Origin: Marinisporobacter sp.
GTDB lineage: Bacteria > Bacillota > Clostridia > Peptostreptococcales > Thermotaleaceae
DNA: 64,000 nucleotides
Direction: 5' to 3'
Assembly: GCA_025210525.1 (NCBI GenBank)
Contig: JAOARP010000020.1
Location: 1-64,000 of the forward strand
Of this stretch, positions 34,452 through 41,887 are shown piece after piece. The number at the start of each line of letters is the position of its first letter. The stretch's first letter is position 1. The notes beneath the pieces were generated by a model that searched no databases, was not told where the DNA came from, and saw nothing but the letters and a program-made list of their open reading frames with translations. Made by a program: the position numbers and the translations under genes.

Positions 34452-35711
34452 ATGAATATATCAAAAAAAACAAAAATATTAATTGTAGATGATAGTCAAT
34501 TAAATCTTAAGATTATTGAAGATGTGATGAAAAAGAATGGATATGATCCAATTTTAGTATCTCAAGGTCATGATGTTTTTAGACATGCTAAAGAAGAAAA
34601 ACCAGAACTTATTTTATTAGATATAATAATGCCAAAGATAGATGGATATAAAGTCTGTGAAATATTAAAAGGAAATGAGCAAACGAAAGATATACCAATA
34701 ATTTTTCTGACAGGGCAGTCAAATATTGAGGATGTTGCAAAGGGATTTGAAGTAGGGGCTGTGGATTATATTAATAAGCCCTTTCATGAAGTGGAATTGA
34801 TCGCTAGAGTAAAGACCCATTTACAATTAAAAAAATTACATGATCAACTTAAAAAAAGCAATAAACAATTACAGAAAATGAATGAAGAGCTTCTTAAAGC
34901 AAATGAAATTATTCAATATAATAAATTGCAGACAGAATTTTTTGCAAATATTTCTCATGAATTTAGAACCCCATTAAATCTAATTTTTAGTACCATACAA
35001 CTATTTGAATTGTGCATGCAAGATTCCCTAGATATGAAAGACAATAAGTACATAAAGATTATGAAACAAAATTGTTATAGACTTTTAAGATTAGTAAATA
35101 ATTTAATTGATATTACAAAAATTGATTCAGGATATTTTGAAATTCAATTGCAAAATCATAATATTGTACAAATTGTGGAAAATGTCACATTATCTATTTC
35201 TGAATATATAGAACGAAATGATCTTCAGCTAATATTTGATACAGATGTAGAAGAAAAAATGATAGCTTGTGATGTGGATAAAATTGAACGAATAATATTG
35301 AATCTTTTATCAAATGCTATAAAATTCACCAAAACAGGTGGAAATATTTTTGTGAAAATACATGATAAAAAAGAATATGTTGTGATTTCTGTTAAAGATA
35401 CAGGAAAAGGTATACCAAAAGATAAAATAGACACTATTTTTAAACGATTTATGCAGATAGATAAATCGTTATCTAGAAAAAAAGAAGGAAGTGGCATTGG
35501 ATTATCTCTTGTTAAAGCTTTAGTTGAAATGCACAAGGGAAAAATTTTCGTTAAAAGTGAATATGGCAAAGGAACTGAATTTATTATAGAGCTTCCTGCT
35601 AAGATAATACCAATAAAAAATAAAGAAATAAGGGAAGAGAATAAATATAATAAACAGACTTATATAGAGAATATAAATATTGAATTCTCAGATATATACT
35701 CAATAGGTTAA
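34452..35711 (+). CDS. Receiver-histidine kinase protein without a sensor domain
   Basis: A 419-residue protein of REC (about 5-122), coiled coil (125-160), HisKA and HATPase_c. In REC the acidic pair D13/D14, phospho-acceptor D57 (LLDIIMP) and K109 are intact. HisKA has NISHEFRTPLN with H169. The ATPase has the N-box LLSNAIKFT, G1 DTGKGIP and G2 GSGIGLSL. There is no membrane segment or sensor. The order receiver-then-kinase suggests control of kinase activity by phosphorylation of its own receiver. The ATG at 34452 is preferred (GGAGGA at 34439-34444). No separate response regulator is adjacent. Confidence 0.9.
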   Translation: MNISKKTKILIVDDSQLNLKIIEDVMKKNGYDPILVSQGHDVFRHAKEEKPELILLDIIMPKIDGYKVCEILKGNEQTKDIPIIFLTGQSNIEDVAKGFEVGAVDYINKPFHEVELIARVKTHLQLKKLHDQLKKSNKQLQKMNEELLKANEIIQYNKLQTEFFANISHEFRTPLNLIFSTIQLFELCMQDSLDMKDNKYIKIMKQNCYRLLRLVNNLIDITKIDSGYFEIQLQNHNIVQIVENVTLSISEYIERNDLQLIFDTDVEEKMIACDVDKIERIILNLLSNAIKFTKTGGNIFVKIHDKKEYVVISVKDTGKGIPKDKIDTIFKRFMQIDKSLSRKKEGSGIGLSLVKALVEMHKGKIFVKSEYGKGTEFIIELPAKIIPIKNKEIREENKYNKQTYIENINIEFSDIYSIG

Positions 35712-35738
35712 ATGATCCTTTACCATACTGAAAAATAC

Positions 35739-35763
35739 TAAATGATTAAATGTAAAACCGATA
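35739..35763 (+). promoter_or_regulatory. Sigma-D-like promoter sequence, antisense to the hypothetical gene
   Basis: TAAA (35739-35742), 14 nt, ACCGATAG. It fits the motility sigma-factor pattern but points rightward into the 3' end of the minus-strand gene at 35772-36239. The next plus-strand gene is the EAL-HDOD gene about 870 bp away. It could make an antisense or long-leader transcript or be chance. Confidence 0.3.
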
Positions 35764-35771
35764 GAATTTAT

Positions 35772-36239
35772 TTATGAACAAACAGTAAAAAGCATAGAAG
35801 AAATAAAAGTAGGAGATTCTACAAATTCGATACGCTTTATGCCATTGGGAGACATAAATCCTAAAAGTGCATGGTTATGATTTGTATATATTGAAGTTGT
35901 TATAGTTTCTTCATTAATGGAAGTGACTTGGATTAATGAATTTAGTAAACTTTCAAATTCTAAGAGTACACCATTTGTAATGGAAGGAAAATCTATTATT
36001 CCATTTTTTTCTAGGTGTAAAAAGCTATGATCTTTATTTATATCGTATGTTGTAAATAAACAACAAGGAGAAGAAAATTTTATTCCATTTAATATAAAAG
36101 GATTAGGAACAAGATAGGGCTTTATATTATGAGAATAAATCCCTTTTTCGTGAGGTGAAAAATTTTCAAAATCTATTTTGTTGAGTACTCCTGTGATATT
36201 ATGAAAAACTTGGAAATCATGATAAATACTAATTGTCAT
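35772..36239 (-). CDS. Hypothetical protein
   Basis: About 155 residues, soluble, with no membrane segment, signal peptide or motif that I recognise. Composition looks protein-like (mixed polar and hydrophobic, several His, Phe and Pro; e.g. NPFILNGIKFSSPCCLF near the middle and FMSPNGIKRIEFVESP near the end). No competing plus-strand ORF exists. I prefer the ATG ending at 36239, with GGTGATG upstream; an ATG two codons earlier is an alternative. It lies between a kinase and an EAL-HDOD gene, oriented against both. The ISIYHDF start and overall pattern could suit a sensory or PilZ-like beta protein, but I cannot support that. Confidence 0.6.
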   Translation of the reverse strand: MTISIYHDFQVFHNITGVLNKIDFENFSPHEKGIYSHNIKPYLVPNPFILNGIKFSSPCCLFTTYDINKDHSFLHLEKNGIIDFPSITNGVLLEFESLLNSLIQVTSINEETITTSIYTNHNHALLGFMSPNGIKRIEFVESPTFISSMLFTVCS

Positions 36240-36636
36240 TTTCATCACCAATCTTTATTTGTATTTGCTAACCATGGTTTACTTACTATATAATAATATA
36301 AAGATACATATAGTGTTACTTTTTTATTAAGTTTATGCCAAATTGTACTGAATATGTGGTGAATATAAGAAAAAATAAATTGTTTTGCGATAAAAATAAT
36401 TAATAAGAATGAAAAAGTATATATTATATGATTAAATATTTCCCAGGGAATGAGTTCTTGCTAGATAGATTGAAAAATTTGATTAAATGTAAGACATAAG
36501 ATAAAGTATTTTTACAATAGCGAAATGAAAAGATAGAATATATTTTGAGATAAGAACTTGTTTAGAAGTAGATTTAATGGATATACATAAGATATAATAT
36601 GAAGAGGGAGTAGTACTAATGAATTGGAGGGATTCA
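36240..36636. other. Divergent intergenic region
   Basis: About 400 bp, very AT-rich, with no credible gene. It must hold promoters for the minus-strand hypothetical gene and the EAL-HDOD gene. A perfect TATAAT at 36593-36598 lies 40 bp before the latter but has no good -35 element. TAAG-N16-TGCGATAA (36366-36393) is a weak sigma-D-like match. I see no c-di-GMP riboswitch. Confidence 0.5.
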
Positions 36637-37875
36637 ATGGAAGTTTTTGTAGCGAGACAGCCAATTTTTAATAGCAATAAAGAAGTTATAGCTTATGAAC
36701 TATTATATAGGGATAGTAATAAAAATTTTTTTAATAATAATATTGGTGCTAGTAAAGCTACATCTATACTTATAGCAAATAGTTATTTTTCTATAGGAAT
36801 AGAAAAATTAATAGGGAAGCATAAAGCTTTTATAAATTTTAATAAAAATCTTATAGAACGTGATATTCCAATGATTTTTGATAAAGATACAATTGTGATT
36901 GAAATCTTAGAAGACGTTATACCTGATAAAAAATTTATCAATACCTTAAAAAAATTAAAAGAACTGGGTTATACTATTGCATTAGATGATTTTACATATA
37001 ACTATTCTTATGATGATATTGTAGAATTATGTGATATAATAAAGGTTGATTTTTTACAAAATACAAAGGAGGAAGTTTATCGCATTATACAAAAATGGGA
37101 TAATAAAGATAGAAAATTTCTTGCAGAAAAAATTGAAACTGATGAAATGTTCCATTATGCTAAAAAAATTGGATATGATTATTTCCAAGGATATTTTTTT
37201 GATAGACCAGTAATTATTAAGGGAAAGAGGTTAAAAGGAAATAAAATTCAATATTTGAGGATTATGGAAGAATTAAATAAAGATAGTCCATCTTATAATA
37301 ATATTACCAAAATAATAGAATATGATATAAATTTAACTTATAAGATATTAAAGCTTGTTAACTCTAAATTTACTTTATCACATGAAATACAATCTATTAA
37401 ACATGCTTTGACACTAATGGGGTTAAAGGAAATTCAGGTATGGGTGACCCTGGTTATGATTCAAGATATTAAGAATATGGAAAAAAATGAAATTCTTAAG
37501 ACTTCTCTAATAAGATCTAAACTTGGACAATTATTAGCTGAAAATTCTATTCATAAAAAAAAGAATAACGAAGCAATGTTAATGGGTCTTATATCTGTTA
37601 TTGATATCTTATTAGAAGAGTCTATGGAAAAGATATTGAGCAAATTACCCATATCAACTGATATTAAAAATCCTTTAATGGGGAAAGAAAGTCCATTAAG
37701 TGATATTTATAAGATCATAATCAATTATGAGAAGGCGTCTTGGGAAGAACTATCTGAATATGCAAAAAAAATTGAAATAGATATAGAAAAACTTCCTGAT
37801 CAATATTTTAAAGCAGTTCAGTGGGCAGAGGAATTGTTTGAATATATGCTAGTAGAAGATGAAGTTATAGAATGA
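36637..37875 (+). CDS. EAL-like plus HDOD signalling protein (YuxH type)
   Basis: A 412-residue protein. The N-terminal half is an EAL-type fold starting FVARQPIFNSNKEVIAYELLYR, in which the signature EAL reads ELL (E21). The DDF motif is kept (ALDDFTYNY), but other catalytic acids are not obvious, so c-di-GMP hydrolysis is doubtful. The C-terminal half is an HDOD domain (LKLVNSKFTLSHEIQSIKHAL) linked to signalling. Such proteins are named after Bacillus YuxH or E. coli relatives and often tie to motility. The ATG at 36637 has TTGGAGGG in the right place; an ATG at 36619 precedes that ribosome site. Confidence 0.88.
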   Translation: MEVFVARQPIFNSNKEVIAYELLYRDSNKNFFNNNIGASKATSILIANSYFSIGIEKLIGKHKAFINFNKNLIERDIPMIFDKDTIVIEILEDVIPDKKFINTLKKLKELGYTIALDDFTYNYSYDDIVELCDIIKVDFLQNTKEEVYRIIQKWDNKDRKFLAEKIETDEMFHYAKKIGYDYFQGYFFDRPVIIKGKRLKGNKIQYLRIMEELNKDSPSYNNITKIIEYDINLTYKILKLVNSKFTLSHEIQSIKHALTLMGLKEIQVWVTLVMIQDIKNMEKNEILKTSLIRSKLGQLLAENSIHKKKNNEAMLMGLISVIDILLEESMEKILSKLPISTDIKNPLMGKESPLSDIYKIIINYEKASWEELSEYAKKIEIDIEKLPDQYFKAVQWAEELFEYMLVEDEVIE

Positions 37876-37947
37876 TGTGCATTTAAGAAATTGAATATGG
37901 ATGTTTAAAACATAATTATGAAAAAAATATGCATGAATATAACAAAT

Positions 37948-37981
37948 CTTTCATAGTATCTAGTAAGGGATACTATGAAAG
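37948..37981 (+). promoter_or_regulatory. 13-bp perfect inverted repeat touching the Shine-Dalgarno
   Basis: Arms 37948-37960 and 37969-37981 are perfectly complementary around an 8-nt loop. The right arm ends in GAAAG, which is the beginning of the GAAAGGAG ribosome site (37977-37984) of the gene starting at 37992. No T run follows, so it is not a plain terminator. It could be an operator or an RNA element controlling translation. Confidence 0.6.
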
Positions 37982-37991
37982 GAGCATTAAG

Positions 37992-38363
37992 ATGATAAAA
38001 ATGCAAGAGGTTGTTCAATGGACATCTAAAATATGGATGATGATCCCAATTGTTTTTATAATTGGATATATTATTAGATGTGTTATCCACAAAAAGTTAA
38101 TGCATATTGCAATTGCAATTATATGTTTGATCTCATATCCAATATGGTATTTATCAATGTATATAATAGGATATAATCATATAAAATGGGCATATGTTCC
38201 AATAGGGCTTTTAAAATTTTTCATGCCTCTTTTTATGATTTTGTTAGTTATTAGTTATACTGAAGATCAATCTAAAGATTATAAAAAATGGATAAAAATT
38301 TATGGAGGAATTTTTACAATTTTTTTAGTTATGAAGATGATGAATATTATTTTTTTATATTAG
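37992..38363 (+). CDS. Small polytopic membrane protein, unknown
   Basis: 123 residues with four hydrophobic segments (about 14-30, 37-60, 67-88 and 102-121), separated by short basic loops (RCVIHKKL, DYKKWIK). I recognise no family. The ATG at 37992 follows GGAG by 7 nt; an in-frame upstream ATG at 37929 lacks a ribosome site and would read through the hairpin. It ends at a strong bidirectional terminator shared with the small gene at 38414-38491. Confidence 0.7.
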   Translation: MIKMQEVVQWTSKIWMMIPIVFIIGYIIRCVIHKKLMHIAIAIICLISYPIWYLSMYIIGYNHIKWAYVPIGLLKFFMPLFMILLVISYTEDQSKDYKKWIKIYGGIFTIFLVMKMMNIIFLY

Positions 38364-38374
38364 TTTTTGATATT

Positions 38375-38412
38375 AAAACAAGACTTTGTTTTCTAGCAAA
38401 GTCTTGTTTTAT
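38375..38412. terminator. Strong bidirectional terminator
   Basis: A perfect 14-bp stem (38375-38388 with 38397-38410) whose outer four pairs are A/T runs on both sides. It sits between the stops of two convergent genes: 38363 on plus and 38414 on minus. Confidence 0.9.
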
Positions 38413-38413
38413 A

Positions 38414-38491
38414 TTATGATAATTTATTTATTAAAAATAAGAACAATACAACCATCAACCATACCCAAATATGTTTATTATTCTTTAACAA
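38414..38491 (-). CDS. 25-residue hydrophobic peptide, TTG start
   Basis: A short open frame begins with TTG (38489-38491) 7 nt after a consensus Shine-Dalgarno TTTGGAGGAG (minus strand, GGAGG at 38499-38503). The peptide has a short basic N-terminus (MLKNNKH), then one membrane-spanning stretch (IWVWLMVVLFLFLI) and a short polar end (NKLS). Its stop is followed at once by the bidirectional terminator. The ribosome site, membrane-helix pattern and terminator position together make it credible. I do not recognise it; similar one-helix peptides include small membrane regulators, spore proteins and toxins. Confidence 0.55.
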   Translation of the reverse strand: MLKNNKHIWVWLMVVLFLFLINKLS

Positions 38492-38742
38492 AATATCTCC
38501 TCCAAAGATCTTTTATTTATAATAATTATATACAAATAAACAGGATATCATTCGCAGTAATTTATTATAAGGAGATCAAAAAAGAAGGCATTCTTTTATA
38601 AATAATGATATAGAATACTATTCAATAAAATATTGAAGATACTTTTTAGCATAGTTGTATAAAAAATACAAAAAAAGGAAGAATACAAAATGAAATGAAG
38701 AGAGAGTATAAAAAAATTTCTTAAATAAAAGGAGAAATTGAA

Positions 38743-39102
38743 ATGAATAGTATAAAAAATTTAGGTGTATTAGGGGAACAAATTGCAGCCGAATATTTAA
38801 GAAGATGCCACTATAAAATTGTTCAAGTAAATTATAGATGTGTATTTGGAGAAGTGGACATCATTGCATATAAAAATCACACATATATATTTGTTGAGGT
38901 CAAAACAAGAAGAAGCTTATCATTTGGTAGACCTGTTGAAGCGATTAATAAAAAAAAGAAAATACACCTTTTAAAAGTGGGGAAGTATTATATGCAAAGG
39001 GTAAATAACAAAGACTATAATTTCAGATTTGATGCCATAGAGATTATGGTCTTTGCATCTAAATCTCCTAGTGTAAATCATATAGAGAATATAATCTCAT
39101 AA
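38743..39102 (+). CDS. yraN: UPF0102 protein YraN (predicted endonuclease-like)
   Basis: A 119-residue protein of the YraN family with a restriction-endonuclease-like fold. Motifs GVLGEQIAAEYL, CVFGEVDIIAYKN and VFVEVKTRRS-type (here IFVEVKTRR) carry the Glu/Asp/Lys of the PD-(D/E)XK pattern. Function is not established. Shine-Dalgarno AAAAGGAG. It lies in its usual place near comM and dprA. Confidence 0.93.
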   Translation: MNSIKNLGVLGEQIAAEYLRRCHYKIVQVNYRCVFGEVDIIAYKNHTYIFVEVKTRRSLSFGRPVEAINKKKKIHLLKVGKYYMQRVNNKDYNFRFDAIEIMVFASKSPSVNHIENIIS

Positions 39103-39189
39103 ATATTGTAATAATTATAAAATGATTAAATGGAATATTTGTGAGAAAACAATAAATGTTTTAAAAGTTTACATAAAGAAGGTGTTTTC

Positions 39190-40722
39190 TTGTTATCTAG
39201 AATATATAGTTGTGTACTAAAAGGATTAGATGGAAAGCTTACAGCAGTTGAGGTAGATATATCAAATGGGCTACCTGCTTTAGCTATAGTGGGTCTTCCG
39301 GATGTTGCAGTTAAAGAGTCAAAGGAAAGAGTGCGCTCTGCAATAAAGAATTCTGGATTTGATTTTCCTATGAAAAGAATCACTATTAACTTAGCTCCTG
39401 CGAATATGAAAAAAGAAGGAACTCATTTTGATTTACCTATGGCATTAGGCATTTTACAAGCTTCAAAGCAGATAGAAAGTGAAGATTTTGAAGCGTTTGC
39501 TTTTATAGGAGAATTATCGTTAAATGGGAGTCTTAATAGAGTTACAGGAGTATTGCCTCTTGTTATTGCATTAAGAAATCAAGGAATTAACAAAATAATA
39601 CTGCCTAAGAGCAATGCAGATGAAGCTGCAATGATTAAAGATGTAGAAGTGTATCCATTTGAGAATCTAAGAGATATTGTAAAATGTTTTCAAGGGGAAT
39701 TAATTGTACAACCTTATATAGCAGATAGAAGTAGCAATAAAAGTACAGAGCTCTATGCAGAAGATTTTCAAGATGTAGTGGGACAAGAAATGGTCAAAAG
39801 AGCATTTCAAATTGCAGCAGCAGGTGGGCATAATATATTAATGATAGGCCCTCCTGGGTCAGGAAAAACAATGCTTGCTCGTAGATTTCCAACAATCCTT
39901 CCATCCATGACTTATGAAGAAATGTTGGAAGTTACAAAAATATATAGTGTTGCAGGGGAATTGTCTGACAATGAATCTCTCGTAGAAGTAAGACCTTTTA
40001 GGTCACCTCATCATACCATTTCAAGTACTGCGCTAGTAGGTGGAGGAAGAGTTCCTAAACCAGGAGAAGTATCGCTTGCTCATTATGGAGTATTATTTTT
40101 AGATGAACTACCTGAATTTCAAAGAAATGTTTTAGAAATGTTACGTCAACCTATTGAAGATGAGGTTGTCACTATTTCAAGGGTTAATACAACTCTTACT
40201 TATCCTTCTAAGTTTATTTTAGTGGCTAGCATGAACCCTTGTCCCTGTGGACATTATGGAGATTCATTTCACGAATGTACTTGCACCCCATGGCAAATAA
40301 AGAAGTATCTATCTAAAATTTCAGGGCCGTTATTAGATCGAATAGATATGCATATAGAAATTTTTCCAATAAAATACGAAGAACTAACGACAGAAAAACA
40401 AACAAAATCTTCAGCTGAAATTAGAAAGGCTGTCGAAAGAGCAAGGAAAATTCAACTTGAAAGATATAAAAAAAATCATATCTTATTTAATTCTCAGTTA
40501 AATGGTCAATTAATGAAAAAATATTGTAAACTAGGGTGCCAAGAAAAATTATTAATGGAAGAAGCTTTTCATAAATTGAAACTAAGTGCAAGGGCATATA
40601 ATAGAATTATAAAATTAAGCAGAACAATAGCTGATTTAGAAGAAAGTTCTGATATTTCTACAACACATATTGCAGAGGCTATTCAATATAGGAATCTAGA
40701 TAAAAAATTTTGGGATACATAG
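39190..40722 (+). CDS. comM: YifB/ComM family Mg chelatase-like AAA+ ATPase, TTG start
   Basis: 510 residues: an N-terminal Lon-like ChlI domain (VEVDISNGLPALAIVGLPD), AAA+ core with Walker A GPPGSGKTML (about 217-226), Walker B LFLDELPEF, and a C-terminal Mg-chelatase domain with a Cys cluster (NPCPCGHYGD...CTCTP). In competent bacteria ComM is a branch-migration helicase in natural transformation. TTG is the start, with GAAGGTG before it. It is next to dprA, also a transformation gene. Confidence 0.93.
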   Translation: MLSRIYSCVLKGLDGKLTAVEVDISNGLPALAIVGLPDVAVKESKERVRSAIKNSGFDFPMKRITINLAPANMKKEGTHFDLPMALGILQASKQIESEDFEAFAFIGELSLNGSLNRVTGVLPLVIALRNQGINKIILPKSNADEAAMIKDVEVYPFENLRDIVKCFQGELIVQPYIADRSSNKSTELYAEDFQDVVGQEMVKRAFQIAAAGGHNILMIGPPGSGKTMLARRFPTILPSMTYEEMLEVTKIYSVAGELSDNESLVEVRPFRSPHHTISSTALVGGGRVPKPGEVSLAHYGVLFLDELPEFQRNVLEMLRQPIEDEVVTISRVNTTLTYPSKFILVASMNPCPCGHYGDSFHECTCTPWQIKKYLSKISGPLLDRIDMHIEIFPIKYEELTTEKQTKSSAEIRKAVERARKIQLERYKKNHILFNSQLNGQLMKKYCKLGCQEKLLMEEAFHKLKLSARAYNRIIKLSRTIADLEESSDISTTHIAEAIQYRNLDKKFWDT

Positions 40723-40734
40723 AGGACAAATAAA

Positions 40735-41811
40735 ATGAATGAAAAGGAATATATGATTTGGTTACATAATATACAGGGGATAGGAAATAAAACTTTAGAG
40801 AATTTGTTGAAAATTTTTGGGAGTGCTGAAAATATATTTAAAGCACCTGCAGAAAAACTTAGTAAAATCAGAGGCATAAATGAGCATGTGATTCATAACA
40901 TAGTAAAAAATAGAAATTTCTTTTATATGAATCAATTGACTAATAAAATAAAAAAGAATAATATAGAAGTAATGGGCAGGGAAGATGGGGAATATCCAGA
41001 AAATTTGAAAAATATATACGATCCTCCATATTTATTATATAGAAAGGGAGATATATTAAAAGAGGATATAAATTCAGTGGCGATTGTAGGAGCAAGAAAG
41101 GCTTCTGCTTATGGGAAGTATGTAGCCTATAAGTTAGCTGGGGAGTTAGTAAATAGAGGAATTACTGTGGTGAGTGGCATGGCGTATGGCGTAGACACAA
41201 TGGCTCATAAAGGTGCACTAGAAAATGGAGGGAGAACTATTGCAGTTTTAGGTTGCGGACTAGATAATTGTTATCCAAAATCGAACTACCGTTTGATGTT
41301 AGAAATTGAAAAAAATGGGGCTGTACTATCTGAATATAGTGTTGAAACAAAGCCTTTCCCTGGTAATTTTCCAGCTAGAAATAGAATCATAAGTGGAATA
41401 TCTAAAGGAGTAATTATTGTGGAAGCAAGCATGCATAGTGGTTCTTTAATTACTGCAGAATGTGCGCTTGAACAAGGGAGAGAAGTTTTTGCTGTACCTG
41501 GTAATATTAATAGTTCCTTGAGCAGAGGAACGAATAAGCTAATAAAAGAAGGTGCAAAATTAATAACAGATATTGAAGATGTTTTAGAAGAACTTTATAT
41601 TGAAACCAATCAAAAAGGCAATGAAAATATACCACTTAGTGATGTGGAAGCAAAGGTATATGGCGTGATTTCAGAGAAGCAGCCAATTCATATAGATCTA
41701 CTTACTAAAGAATTAAGCTGGGAAGTTAACCAACTTAGTAGTATTATTACAATTTTACAGATTAAGGGGTTAGTAGAGCAATTACCAGGAAATCTATTAA
41801 TCATTAAGTAA
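40735..41811 (+). CDS. dprA: DNA processing protein DprA
   Basis: Loads RecA on incoming single-stranded DNA. A helix-hairpin-helix-like N-terminus (1-70), a Rossmann-fold DprA core beginning VAIVGARKASAYGKYVA and containing SGMAYGVDTMAHKGAL and the motif GNINSSLSRGTN, and a C-terminal winged helix. 358 residues, normal length. Starts 12 nt after comM. Confidence 0.95.
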   Translation: MNEKEYMIWLHNIQGIGNKTLENLLKIFGSAENIFKAPAEKLSKIRGINEHVIHNIVKNRNFFYMNQLTNKIKKNNIEVMGREDGEYPENLKNIYDPPYLLYRKGDILKEDINSVAIVGARKASAYGKYVAYKLAGELVNRGITVVSGMAYGVDTMAHKGALENGGRTIAVLGCGLDNCYPKSNYRLMLEIEKNGAVLSEYSVETKPFPGNFPARNRIISGISKGVIIVEASMHSGSLITAECALEQGREVFAVPGNINSSLSRGTNKLIKEGAKLITDIEDVLEELYIETNQKGNENIPLSDVEAKVYGVISEKQPIHIDLLTKELSWEVNQLSSIITILQIKGLVEQLPGNLLIIK

Positions 41812-41887
41812 CTTTTAGACTAATATTTTGAAATTTGAAAAGCTTTCTGATATAATTACTATTGCTTTAAAAAATGGGGGTGAAATT

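Noticed and set aside
36240-36636. A c-di-GMP riboswitch ahead of the EAL-HDOD gene
   Set aside because: The region lacks the conserved core sequences expected for GEMM-type aptamers and is nearly all A/T.
38386-38601. A 71-codon plus-strand open frame
   Set aside because: It starts inside the terminator stem, has no ribosome site, and its low-complexity Ile/Tyr-rich product runs antisense to the better-supported small gene at 38414-38491.
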